Assembly (NCBI GenBank): GCA_016191225.1
Contig: JACPPC010000001.1
Location: forward strand, 186,001-250,000
Direction: 5' to 3'
From: Gemmatimonadota bacterium
Lineage (GTDB): Bacteria; Gemmatimonadota; Gemmatimonadetes; Gemmatimonadales; Gemmatimonadaceae
DNA length: 64,000 bases
Within the stretch, counting starts at the first letter, position 1. Each line of letters begins with the position of its first letter. The notes beneath the pieces are model-generated. The model was given only the letters and a program-made list of their open reading frames with translations, searched no databases and was not told the origin of the DNA. This document shows, in pieces, positions 34,306 to 43,201 of this stretch. Position numbers and translations under genes: made by a program.

Positions 34306-34998
34306 CTAGGGGTCCTGGGCCCCGCCCGACGCGCCAAGGAGCCCCGACTCGATGGCCAGCCGCGTCAGCGCCGCTGCGGAGCGTATCCCCAGCTTGCGCA
34401 TGAGGTTATCCCGGTGCGCCTCAACCGTTCTCACGCTGATGCCGAGGGCGGCGGCGACTTCCTTGTTCGGCTGGCCCCCCGCGATCCGGGTCAGCACCTC
34501 GCGTTCGCGTGCCGTGAGCGACCCGATCGCCTGCGCGCCCCGCTCCGTGGCGACGGGGGCACCCTCGCGCAGCGCGGACGTGAGGCGTCCCGCCACTTCG
34601 GGGCTGAAGAAGCCGCCTCCCGCGTGCACCGCCCGGATGGCGGCGCGGAGGTCGGCCGGGGTCGTGTCCTTGCGCACGTATCCGTGCGCCCCCGCCCGCA
34701 CGGCCCGCAGCACGTACTCCGCTGCGTCGTGCACGCTCAGCATCAGGATCCGCACCGCAGGCGCGGCCTCGAGCAGCGGGCGCACGGCGTCGAGCCCGGA
34801 GCGTCCCGGCATGGTGATGTCGAGGAGGATCACGTCCGGCCGGTCGGACGCCACCCGTGCGATCGCCTCGTCCGCGTTCGCCGCCTCGGCCACGATCTCG
34901 AAGCCCTCCTCGGCTTCCAGCACGTGCCGGATGCCCTGCCGCACCACGGCGTGGTCGTCGACGATCAGCAGGCGGATCGGGCGCGGGGCGTCGCTCAT
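34306..34998 (-). CDS. LuxR/NarL-family response regulator
   Basis: The 230-residue protein has a receiver domain with phospho-acceptor in VILLDITMPGRSG (Asp about 56), the conserved threonine/serine and lysine (MLSVHD, YVRKDTTP), and a C-terminal LuxR-type helix-turn-helix: LTAREREVLTRIAGGQPNKEVAAALGISVRTVEAH. Its stop and start overlap those of the partner kinase (ATGA at 34995-34998). The two lie upstream of a haem-uptake-like set, so control of that operon is likely but unproven. Confidence 0.9.
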   Translation of the reverse strand: MSDAPRPIRLLIVDDHAVVRQGIRHVLEAEEGFEIVAEAANADEAIARVASDRPDVILLDITMPGRSGLDAVRPLLEAAPAVRILMLSVHDAAEYVLRAVRAGAHGYVRKDTTPADLRAAIRAVHAGGGFFSPEVAGRLTSALREGAPVATERGAQAIGSLTAREREVLTRIAGGQPNKEVAAALGISVRTVEAHRDNLMRKLGIRSAAALTRLAIESGLLGASGGAQDP

Positions 34999-36761
34999 GC
35001 GCCACTCACGGGAAGTCGCACCGAGACGCGTGCCCCGCCGCCCGGCGCGTTCGACGTCGCGAGGGTGCCACCGAGGGCCACGATGCGCTCGCGCATTCCG
35101 GCGAGCCCGAGGTGGCCCGCCCGCTCGAGGCCGTCGGTGCTGCCACGCGAGGGAAAGCCGCAGCCGTCGTCCACCACGTCGAGGGTCACCGCCAAGTCGC
35201 CCGCCGCGACCGAGACCCGGACGCCGTGCGCGCCGGCGTGCTGCGCCACGTTCGAGAGCGACTCCTGCAGTGCGCGAAAGAGCGCGAGCTCGGCGTCGGA
35301 CGAAAGGGGCGGGAGGGCGTCCGGCGCGTCGACGCGCACGGCGAGACCGGTCTGTCCGCCGACCTCGGAGGCGAGCGAGCGCAGCGCGGGAAGGAGCCCG
35401 AGGTCATCGAGCAGCGCGGGCCGCAGGTCGTTGGTGAGGTTGCGCAGGCTGCGGAGCCCGTCGTCCATCTGTCCCAGCATCTCGCCCAGCTGCTCCCGCA
35501 GCCGCGGCTCGGCCCGTTCCTGCATCACGCCGAGCTGCAGCTTCACGGCGGTGAGCAGCTGCGCCGTCTCGTCGTGCAGGTAGAGCGAGAGCCGGCGCCG
35601 TTCCTCCTCGTGCTGCTGCACCATCCGGCGCGACAGCCGCTCGAGGTCGCCGGTGCGCGCCGTGAGGGCCCGGTACAGCTCGGCGTTGCGCAGGGCCGCG
35701 CCGACCTGCTGGCCGAGGGCGACGAGGAAACCCGTGTCGAGCGCGGCGAACGGATCGCGGGCGTCGCCGACGACGACCAGCGCCCTCGTCACCCGCGCCT
35801 CGAGGAACACCGGCAGCACGGCCACGAAATCGAAGGCCCGCCCGCCGCGGCCGGGGCCGGGAGCGTGCCAGGCGGCGCCGACGCTCGGCTCGCCGCGCGT
35901 GATCGCCTGCGTGACCTCGGCGGCCTCGGCCGCGCCGAGCTCGCCGGTCCACGAGGCGCAGGCGCCGGCGCCCCGCAGCATCGCGACCCGGCCGTCCTCG
36001 ATCGCGTAGAGGACGCTTCCCTTCACCGTCGGCAGCGCGAGGGGCCGCGCGAGCAGCCGGTCGAGGTCATCCACGCCGGGATCGCGCTGCAGGTCGCCCG
36101 AGAGCGTGAGCAGGGCGCCGAGCCCGAGGCGCAGGTCGTCGAGGAGGAGCACGAGGATCCCCGCTCCCGTCACGAGCATGAAGAGGATGTCGAGGTAGTA
36201 GCCCCACGGATTCCAGGCGCCGCGCGCGCGCAGGAACGGGTAGTCGAGGTGGTGCAGGCCCCACAGCATCAGCGCGACGCCGAGCACGGCGGCGCCGCCC
36301 GAACCGACGCGGCGGTACCATGCCAGGAAGACCCAGCCCGTGCCGAGCGTCACGACGCTGAGAAAGAGGACGGCCGGGCCGGCGGCGAGGAAGAAGTTGT
36401 CGAGCCGGTAGATCGCCACGTACGACCAGGCGACGGGAAAGAGCATCGCCAGGGCATAGCGATTGCGCCACGGCACCGCGCGCGAGAACACGAGGGCCGC
36501 CCACAGGAGGGCGAGGGCGGTCCAGCCGGTGGCGACCTGGTGCCAGTAGAGCCAGACGCGGTCGGCGGTCGCGAGGAAGGTGACGATTGCCGCGATGCGC
36601 AGCAGGTACAGCAGCCAGGCGATCGCGAACCAGCCGAGGAAGGGCTTGCGATAGCGCCGGAAGAGGCCGGCGCAGAGCCCGGCCAGACAGAGCGTGATGA
36701 CGGCCTGCAGGAGCGCGGCATCGAGCTCGACGACAGCCGGCGAGGTCGCGTCTGGCAGCAC
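34995..36761 (-). CDS. Sensor histidine kinase, NarX/HisKA_3 type, with membrane domain
   Basis: The track start (TTG at 36806) adds a proline-rich stretch; a GTG at 36761 with GGAG about 10 bases upstream gives 588 residues starting MLPDATSPAVVELDAALLQ. Eight or so membrane segments (residues about 14-240) precede a GAF-like region and the HisKA_3 H-box LYLHDETAQLLTAVKLQLG, then the HATPase motifs VAQHAGAHGV, DDGCGFPS and AGMRERIVALGG. It is coupled to the response regulator. Its start region lies about 125 bp from a Fur-type box on the other side of the divergent gap. Confidence 0.85.
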   Translation of the reverse strand: MLPDATSPAVVELDAALLQAVITLCLAGLCAGLFRRYRKPFLGWFAIAWLLYLLRIAAIVTFLATADRVWLYWHQVATGWTALALLWAALVFSRAVPWRNRYALAMLFPVAWSYVAIYRLDNFFLAAGPAVLFLSVVTLGTGWVFLAWYRRVGSGGAAVLGVALMLWGLHHLDYPFLRARGAWNPWGYYLDILFMLVTGAGILVLLLDDLRLGLGALLTLSGDLQRDPGVDDLDRLLARPLALPTVKGSVLYAIEDGRVAMLRGAGACASWTGELGAAEAAEVTQAITRGEPSVGAAWHAPGPGRGGRAFDFVAVLPVFLEARVTRALVVVGDARDPFAALDTGFLVALGQQVGAALRNAELYRALTARTGDLERLSRRMVQQHEEERRRLSLYLHDETAQLLTAVKLQLGVMQERAEPRLREQLGEMLGQMDDGLRSLRNLTNDLRPALLDDLGLLPALRSLASEVGGQTGLAVRVDAPDALPPLSSDAELALFRALQESLSNVAQHAGAHGVRVSVAAGDLAVTLDVVDDGCGFPSRGSTDGLERAGHLGLAGMRERIVALGGTLATSNAPGGGARVSVRLPVSGA

Positions 36762-36883
36762 GCTAGAGGCTCCGCAAGGCGGGGGGCCTGTGTGTGGGCG
36801 TCGCAACCACTCGGTCGGTCATGGAGAAAAGGTAGCACCGCTGAGCGACACGGATTGCGCTGTCGTTACATGAGTTACGCTTC

Positions 36884-36912
36884 TTGAAAATCATTCTCAT
36901 ATCGCTTATTGT
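36884..36912 (+). promoter_or_regulatory. Promoter with embedded Fur-type box
   Basis: On the plus strand TTGAAA (36884-36889), a 17-bp spacer and TATTGT (36907-36912) form a near-consensus sigma70 promoter. Overlapping the -35 and spacer is TGAAAATCATTCTCA (36885-36899), a 7-1-7 inverted repeat with 6 of 7 matching positions, which corresponds to the Fur box core TGAnAATnATTnTCA. It lies upstream of the CbiX-like lipoprotein and could also affect the divergent kinase operon. Confidence 0.7.
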
Positions 36913-36978
36913 CCTCCGTTCGCCGCGCCCTGATGCCGTGCCCAAGGGAGCACAATCACTTTACTCGCCGACGCGTCC

Positions 36979-37926
36979 TTGTCCATTCCTTCGCTTCGAC
37001 CCAAGATGTTCGCCCTCCTCCTGACGGGTGTGTCGGCGTGCGCCGGCCGGCGCCTCGAACTCCCGACTCCTCCGGATGCCGCGCCAGCCGGCCTCGGCGT
37101 CATGGTGATGGCGCACGGCGGGTCGCCCGAATGGAATCGCGAGGTGCTCGGGGCCGTGTCGCCGCTGGCGGGCCGGTACCCGATCGAGGTCTCGTTTGGC
37201 ATGGCGGAGTCGAGCTCAATGCAGGCCGCGGTACGCCGGCTGGAGGCGCGTGGCGCGAGGCGCATCGTCGTCGTACGGCTGTTCATCTCCGGGCAGAGCT
37301 TCCTCGATCGCACCGAGCAGATCCTCGGCCTGCGCGCGGGAGCGACGCGCACGCCGCCACCGGAGCGGCACGCAGGCCTGTCGGGCCCCCACGAGCAGCA
37401 TGGCCCGGACATGCGCACCTGGCGCATCCAGTCCGCTTCGACCTTCGCCCTAAACACGAGCGGGCTGGCCGATGCAGACGAAGTGGGCACCGTCCTGCTC
37501 GATCGCGCCCGCGCGCTCAGCCGCGACCCGGTCCTCGAGGACGTCCTCATCCTCGCGCACGGCCCCGGCGACGACGCCGAGAACGCGCGCTGGATCGAGT
37601 CCATCGAGGCACGCGCCAGAGCCGTCCGGGAAGGCCTGCCGTTTCGCCGCGTGATGGTGATGACGCTGCGCGAGGATTGGCCTGACAAGCGTGCGGACGC
37701 CGAGGCGCGTGCCCGGGCCTTCGTCCAGCGAGCCGCTGCCGAGCGCGGTGTGGCCATTGTGCTTCCATTTCGCGTGCAGGGGTTCGGCCCGTACGCCGAA
37801 GTGCTGCGCGACCTCCCCTATCGTTCGGACGGACTGGGGTTGATCCCGCATCCAGTCGTCACGCAATGGATCGAGGCACAGATCCGCGTCCTGGAACGCA
37901 CACCGTTCCGCGCTCCGCTCCCCTGA
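36979..37926 (+). CDS. Exported CbiX/SirB-like chelatase-fold lipoprotein
   Basis: The 315-residue protein starts with TTG (MSIPSLRPK) or, less likely, with an ATG at 37006; the first gives a better lipoprotein signal with Cys at residue 21 (LLTGVSACAG). Two chelatase-fold halves follow: VMVMAHGGSPEWN (His about 46) and VLILAHGPGDDAEN (His about 194), matching the first metal-binding motif in each half of CbiX/SirB sirohydrochlorin chelatases. The usual second His (as in GYHV) appears replaced by SGQS in the first half. A His-rich insert (ERHAGLSGPHEQHGPD) lies between the halves. Normal CbiX is cytosolic; this is exported and behind a Fur-box promoter, divergent from a haem-uptake set. Confidence 0.7.
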   Translation: MSIPSLRPKMFALLLTGVSACAGRRLELPTPPDAAPAGLGVMVMAHGGSPEWNREVLGAVSPLAGRYPIEVSFGMAESSSMQAAVRRLEARGARRIVVVRLFISGQSFLDRTEQILGLRAGATRTPPPERHAGLSGPHEQHGPDMRTWRIQSASTFALNTSGLADADEVGTVLLDRARALSRDPVLEDVLILAHGPGDDAENARWIESIEARARAVREGLPFRRVMVMTLREDWPDKRADAEARARAFVQRAAAERGVAIVLPFRVQGFGPYAEVLRDLPYRSDGLGLIPHPVVTQWIEAQIRVLERTPFRAPLP

Positions 37927-37966
37927 TCCCGCGCCCGGGCCACGCTCGGCGGGGCGGGCCGCACCA

Positions 37967-40900
37967 TTACCTCGTCGTCGCGGAGCGCTTCTCGTCGCGG
38001 AGCTTCACTGGGCGCCCAAACTGCCACTGGTTGTGCTCGCGCTCCTTTTTCGGGATGCTGAGCATTCCCTTGAGCATCGGCATCAGCTCGCGCTGCGTGG
38101 GCGTGACGATCGAGTCCGCGATCTCGGGCTGCTCCCAGAAGATCTTCTGGTAGAGCTTCTCGCTCGCGTTGGCGCTGTCGAGGGCCGCCTTGGTCGCCAC
38201 GCCGTCGGCGAACTGCGAGAGGTACACGCCCAGCGGCACGAACACGGCGCGCACGCGGGCGGAGTAGGTGGAATCGGCCCGGCGCAGCGCGATGACCTGC
38301 GCGCGACTGAGGAACAGGGAGTCGCTCTCCTCCAGCATCGCCTTGTGGATGCTCGACGTGTTCGACAGGTAGAACGACGCCAGCGAGTCGGCGGACCGGC
38401 GCTCCCAGCGCGTCTCGACCTTCACCGGCTCGAGGGCCCGCCGCAGCTGCTGCAGGTCGTAGTCGGTGTGGAAGCGAAGCGTGAAGTCGATCGTGAGGCG
38501 GAAGGGCGCGCGGCTCAGCGTGCGCTCCGGGCGGGTCTCGGCGAAGCGCGGGTTGACGCTGTAGCGGAAGGCCTTCGACACCGAGTCGAAGCCGCGCGCC
38601 ACGAGCAGCACCGGGTCGGGTTGCGCGGGCGCTCCCCATCCCTGCAGGTGCTCGGCGCCGTTCACCAGCTGGTCCACGGCGCCCAGCACGTTGTCGAGGT
38701 ACACGGCGGCGGTGAAGCGGCGGGCGATGAAGCTCGGCAGCGGCGGGCGCCACTGCGCGTTGAGGGTCGCGGTCCAGGGGCCGCGGCAGCCGTTGCGGTC
38801 GGCGACGCGGCCGGCGAATGCCTGCACGCATTCCCGCGCCGTGGCCGAGCCGCCGGCGAGCAGGTCGCGCAACTGGCGCGCCAACGAGGTGTCGGCGGTG
38901 GCGCCGGCGTTCGGCACGAAGGCCCGGTCGCCGGAGCGGCCGTCGCCGTTCACGTCGCCCTGCACGACGGGGGTGAACGGCAGCCCCGACTGGGCACGCG
39001 CGGCGAAGGTCAGCGTGCCGGTATACTCGGTGTAGAAGCCCGCGGTGAGCACGAAGATGTGGCGCGCGTCGTTGGCCCCCGGCGCCCACTCGCGCACGCT
39101 GGGGTCGCCAAAGGCCGCGCCGTCGAAGCCGCGGTACTCGCGCCGCACCTCCTGCAGGGTGTAGGCGAGCGACGCATAGGCCGAGCCCGGCACGCCGCGC
39201 ATGCGGAACATGTCGGGCGCGACCGCGAAGGTGAGCTGGCCGCCGTAGCCGCGCAGGTCGCTCATGCGCACGCCCACACGTCCGAACGACGGCGAGCGGC
39301 GCGCCTCGGTGGCCGACACGGCGCCGCTCGCGGTGTCGATGGCCCGCGTGGAGACGTACACCGGGCGATTCCCCTCGCCGGCAAGGGCGAAGCGGCTCAC
39401 CCCTGCGAAGTTCGCGTCCACCGTGCCGGGCTGGTTGAGGTCGTACGAGGCCAGCCCGCTCACGCGCACGATCCACCGCCCGAGGTTGCTGTTCCAGTCG
39501 AGCGAGGCGCGCCAGCTGCGCGGCACGTCGTACGAGCGATCGATGATCGTGGCCGGGGGCGCCAGCTCCGTGAGCAGCCCGCCGCCGCCCACGCAGCTCG
39601 TGGGCACGGTGCCCGGGTCGGCGAGGAAGCCCGACCAGTCGGGGGCCGGCACCGCGCTCCCCACGCACGCCAGTTGCTGGGTGCTCCCGGCGAGCCCCGT
39701 GCGGGCACTCGCCTCGGCCAGCAGGTCGGGGCGCAGCAGGTCGCGAAATTCGCCGATGCCCCCGCGGATCACGCCGGTCGTGTTCCTATAGAAGCGGCCC
39801 ACCGGGTTCTGGCTCGAGCCGTTGCCGTTCTCCTTCTCGCGGCTGTACGTGTACGAGAAGCCGATGCGCGGACTCACGTGCAGCAGCGTGGGGGTCGTGC
39901 CGGTGCCGACCCCGAGGGCCGTGGCGAGGGCGGGGTTCGCCGCCGGCGACGTGCCGAAGCCTGCCGCCTCCAGCCGCGCGCCGTACAACAGGCTGAAGGT
40001 GCGCGAGGGGGCCCACTGGTGGGCGAAGGCGGCGGCCGCGTTCCACACCATCCCCGATCGGTCGGGCTGCGACAGGGTGCGCGAGAAGCTCGACGGCGTG
40101 CCGGCCGCGAGGTCACCGATCGAGTTGAAGGTGTACTGCCCGTACCGGTTCTGCAGGCCGCGCTGCTCGAGGCCGTCCGCGCGGGCCCAGCCGAGCACCT
40201 TGAACAGGTGCTTTCGCCCGCCGGCCGTCCAGAGCGTCTCGTTCGAGCCCTCGGCCAACCACCGCGACTCCTTCGCGGCGAGGTAGGCGCTGCCGCCGAT
40301 GCCAAGGGCCGCGAGGGCATCGCCGTCGATGGTGGTCGAGTTCACGAGCACGCTCGCCGCGGGGAGGGCAAGGTACGGCGTCGTCTCGGTGGACACCTGG
40401 CTGAATCCGACGCGCGTCTGGTTCAGCGTGCGGCGCCCGTCGCCGTAATAGTTGCCGGCCTGGAACTGCAGGCCCACGGTCTGGTCGCGGCGCTCGCCGC
40501 CGGCGGCGGGGGCGCTGAGCGGCGCGAAGCCCAGCGCGCCGTCGTGGACGAGGGAGAAGTAGCTGGTGAAGGTGCGGGTATCGAGGGTGTCGCGGGTGTC
40601 GTCGAGCCGGCCGAGCCAGGTGATGCCGTCGCGCTGGTGCTCCCCGGGGACGCGCACCCCCGAGAGCGGGATGCCGCGCGCGTTCGCGGTGGCGATCAGT
40701 CGCGCCGCCGAGTCGGGCGCCACGCCGGCGCGGATGAAGGTCGGCCCGTCGGCGCGCAGCAGGGTCGCGGGATCGCTGCTCGCGTTCGCCATCTCGAGCG
40801 AGACGTTGTAGGTGAGCGCGCGGCGGATCAGCTCGCCGTCGAGGCCGACGCTTCCCTTGAGCAGGCCGGTGCGGGCGCCAAGCGAACGGCCGACGGCGTC

Positions 40901-41743
40901 GGTGAACTGCATCGACGGCGAGTCGAGCGTGAGGAAGGCGTTGCGGCGCTGGTAGGTGCGGCTCCCGGGGGCGAGCACCACGTCCACGTTGGCGCCGGAG
41001 AAGCCGCCGCGCGTGGCATCGTAGGTGGCGCCGCTCACGCGCGTGTCGGTCTGCGCGGCGCGCGGGATCGACGACGCGGGCATCGCCATGCCGTTCAGCG
41101 TGGTGAGGTTCGACTCGGTCCCGGCGCCGAGCAACGAGGGGCCGCCCGCTCCCACGGTGATCCCGGGCATGGTGCCCATCAGCGCGTTCAGGTCCCCGGC
41201 CACCGACGGCGAGAGCTGGCCGTTCACCCCGTCGGCCCACTTCTCGTTGGCCCCCGTCTCGACCTGGTAGGGACTCACCTGGTCGCTGGCGCGCACGGGC
41301 TTGGCGGCGGTGACCTTGACCGCGGCCAGCGTGCTCAGGTCGGGCACGAGGGTGAAGTCCGCGACGAGGTCGTGGCTCCCCTCCTCGGCCTGCACGCGGC
41401 GGCGGGCGCTCTTGTAGCCGACCGCCGTCACGGCGACGAGGTAATCGCCGGTGCCGTTCTCGAAGGTGAGCGCCCAGCGACCCGACGAGTCGGTGGTCGT
41501 CTGCTTGACGGCCCGATCCGGCCCGCGCGTGACGAACACGGCCGCGCCCGCCATCGCAGCGGCCGAGTCGTTGACCACGCGACCACGCAGCCGGTCGGCG
41601 GGCGACTGGGCGCCAAGGGGCGCGGCGCTCGCGGCGAGGAGTGCCGCGACGAGCAGCCGGCGAGCGGTCGCGGAAGGGCATGCCGCCGTGACGATCCGGC
41701 GACCGGAGGACAGGATGCGGCGTCGAGTGCGATTCACGCACAC
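37967..41743 (-). CDS. Large TonB-dependent receptor with carboxypeptidase-regulatory domain and C-terminal extension
   Basis: The 1258-residue GTG-started protein has a signal peptide, a CarboxypepD_reg-like domain (GRVVNDSAAAMAGAAVFVTRG), a plug, and a long barrel of the Oar/RagA-like form common in this type of genome. It does not end in the usual aromatic residue. After the barrel (about residue 1100) there is a helical, charged stretch of some 150 residues (HKAMLEESDSLFLSRAQVIALRRADSTYS...), unusual for the class. Substrates of related receptors include oligosaccharides and peptides; nothing adjacent specifies it. It is convergent with the chelatase-like gene. Confidence 0.75.
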   Translation of the reverse strand: MCVNRTRRRILSSGRRIVTAACPSATARRLLVAALLAASAAPLGAQSPADRLRGRVVNDSAAAMAGAAVFVTRGPDRAVKQTTTDSSGRWALTFENGTGDYLVAVTAVGYKSARRRVQAEEGSHDLVADFTLVPDLSTLAAVKVTAAKPVRASDQVSPYQVETGANEKWADGVNGQLSPSVAGDLNALMGTMPGITVGAGGPSLLGAGTESNLTTLNGMAMPASSIPRAAQTDTRVSGATYDATRGGFSGANVDVVLAPGSRTYQRRNAFLTLDSPSMQFTDAVGRSLGARTGLLKGSVGLDGELIRRALTYNVSLEMANASSDPATLLRADGPTFIRAGVAPDSAARLIATANARGIPLSGVRVPGEHQRDGITWLGRLDDTRDTLDTRTFTSYFSLVHDGALGFAPLSAPAAGGERRDQTVGLQFQAGNYYGDGRRTLNQTRVGFSQVSTETTPYLALPAASVLVNSTTIDGDALAALGIGGSAYLAAKESRWLAEGSNETLWTAGGRKHLFKVLGWARADGLEQRGLQNRYGQYTFNSIGDLAAGTPSSFSRTLSQPDRSGMVWNAAAAFAHQWAPSRTFSLLYGARLEAAGFGTSPAANPALATALGVGTGTTPTLLHVSPRIGFSYTYSREKENGNGSSQNPVGRFYRNTTGVIRGGIGEFRDLLRPDLLAEASARTGLAGSTQQLACVGSAVPAPDWSGFLADPGTVPTSCVGGGGLLTELAPPATIIDRSYDVPRSWRASLDWNSNLGRWIVRVSGLASYDLNQPGTVDANFAGVSRFALAGEGNRPVYVSTRAIDTASGAVSATEARRSPSFGRVGVRMSDLRGYGGQLTFAVAPDMFRMRGVPGSAYASLAYTLQEVRREYRGFDGAAFGDPSVREWAPGANDARHIFVLTAGFYTEYTGTLTFAARAQSGLPFTPVVQGDVNGDGRSGDRAFVPNAGATADTSLARQLRDLLAGGSATARECVQAFAGRVADRNGCRGPWTATLNAQWRPPLPSFIARRFTAAVYLDNVLGAVDQLVNGAEHLQGWGAPAQPDPVLLVARGFDSVSKAFRYSVNPRFAETRPERTLSRAPFRLTIDFTLRFHTDYDLQQLRRALEPVKVETRWERRSADSLASFYLSNTSSIHKAMLEESDSLFLSRAQVIALRRADSTYSARVRAVFVPLGVYLSQFADGVATKAALDSANASEKLYQKIFWEQPEIADSIVTPTQRELMPMLKGMLSIPKKEREHNQWQFGRPVKLRDEKRSATTR

Positions 41744-41803
41744 TCAGACAACCCGGGGCGCGTTCGGGTTGCCTGCAGGCGGCGCACATCCGCCCCGCGG
41801 CGG

Positions 41804-43201
41804 CTAGCGGGCCGTCGCGAGACTCCCGGTGACGAGCCGCAGCACGTCGCGCTGCAGCGAGAGGTTCACCTCGGCCTGCGCCGCCACCGCCCGGGCCTGC
41901 GTGAGCGACGCCTGCGCGCTCTGCAGGTCGATGAAGCTCGCCAAGCCCACGTCGAACCGCCCCTGCACCGCCTCGAATGCCTCCTGCGCGGCCGCGAGGC
42001 CCGCCACCGTGGTGCGCCGGAACTGGACCGCCGCGCGGTAGTCGCCCACCGCGCGCTCCACCTCGCCGATCACCCGCAGGCGGAGATCCTCCGCGAGCGC
42101 GCGCTCGCGGTCCGCGACCACACTGGCGCGCTCGATGTCGAACCGCGTGCGATTGCGGTCGAACAGCGGCCAGGCCAGGCCGAGCGAGAGCACCGCCACC
42201 CCCTGGTCGCCGAGTTGCGTGGCGATCGGGCGCTGGCCCCCGACGATCGTGCTCGCCCCGTTGACCCGTTCCCAGTCGAAGATCCGGGCGCTCGCCACGT
42301 AGTCGAGCCCCAGCACCACCCGCGGCATCGCCCCGCCGCGAGCGCCGCGCACCGCCTCGTCCGCCGCCTCCACGCGCGACCGCGCCGCGCCCAGGTCGGC
42401 ACGGTCCCCGAGGGCGCGCGCCGCGAGGGCCGTGGCATTCAGCAGGCTCTCGGCCAGCACCAGCGTGTCGGGGGCGGGGGGCACGATCGCAACCGCGCGG
42501 GCTGGATCGACGCGCAGGCGCACGAGCAGCGCGACGCGATCGTTGCGGGCCCGGTTCCGCGACTCGATCACCAGCCCCTCGTCGGCGCGGGTCTGCGCCC
42601 GCTGCCGGAACAGGTCCGGCGGCGCCCGGGTGCCGACGCGCACCTGCTCCTCGAGCTGTCCCTCGCGGGCCCGCGAGAGCGCGAGGTTCGCCTCGGCGAC
42701 CTCCACGAGCCGTTCGTCGAGGGTGAGCTGGGCGAAGGACTGCGTCACGTCGAAGACCGCCTGCTGGCGCGCGCGGTCGAGGGCGAACTGCGCCGCGCTG
42801 CGCGAGAGCTGCGCGCTGCGCAGCGTGGCAACGTCCTGGAAGCCGTTGAACAGGTTCACCGCCGAGGAGAGCTGCCAGGCGGCGCCAACGAACCGCGTGT
42901 CGGTGGGCACGGTGGCGGTGGACGAGAGGAGCGTCGTCCCCTGCTCGGCGAAACCGCCCGCGCCGGCTCCGAGGGCCGGCAGGAACCGTCCGCGCGCCTC
43001 GAGCAGTGCGCCGGCACTCTGGCGCACGTCGGCGGCGGCGAGCTGCACCGTAAGCGTGTTCTTCAATGCGAGGGCGATGCCGTCCTCGAGGGTGAGCCGG
43101 GTCGAGTCCGCCGTCGCACGCTGCGCACCGAGGGTGGGCGGGAAGACCGCATACGTCGAGAGCGCCAGCCCGATCGAGAGCCGGCCGAAGCGTCCGATCA
43201 C
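41804..43201 (-). CDS. TolC-family outer-membrane efflux channel
   Basis: The GTG at 43201 overlaps the stop of the adaptor gene (GTGA), giving 465 residues with signal peptide LGAQ. Two TolC/OEP repeats are visible, with long amphipathic helices (RARQQAVFDVTQSFAQLTLDERLVEVAEANLALSRARE; QSAQASLTQARAVAAQAEVNLSLQRDVLRLVTG) and the loop ALKNTLTVQLAAADV near residue 45. It would form the outer channel of the RND pump encoded by the two upstream genes. The track ORF 41804-44239 includes upstream extension only. Confidence 0.9.
   Translation of the reverse strand: MIGRFGRLSIGLALSTYAVFPPTLGAQRATADSTRLTLEDGIALALKNTLTVQLAAADVRQSAGALLEARGRFLPALGAGAGGFAEQGTTLLSSTATVPTDTRFVGAAWQLSSAVNLFNGFQDVATLRSAQLSRSAAQFALDRARQQAVFDVTQSFAQLTLDERLVEVAEANLALSRAREGQLEEQVRVGTRAPPDLFRQRAQTRADEGLVIESRNRARNDRVALLVRLRVDPARAVAIVPPAPDTLVLAESLLNATALAARALGDRADLGAARSRVEAADEAVRGARGGAMPRVVLGLDYVASARIFDWERVNGASTIVGGQRPIATQLGDQGVAVLSLGLAWPLFDRNRTRFDIERASVVADRERALAEDLRLRVIGEVERAVGDYRAAVQFRRTTVAGLAAAQEAFEAVQGRFDVGLASFIDLQSAQASLTQARAVAAQAEVNLSLQRDVLRLVTGSLATAR

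Noticed and set aside
36763-36945. 60-codon minus-strand ORF as a leader peptide of the kinase
   Set aside because: It spans the Fur-box promoter and has no ribosome site or recognisable leader pattern.
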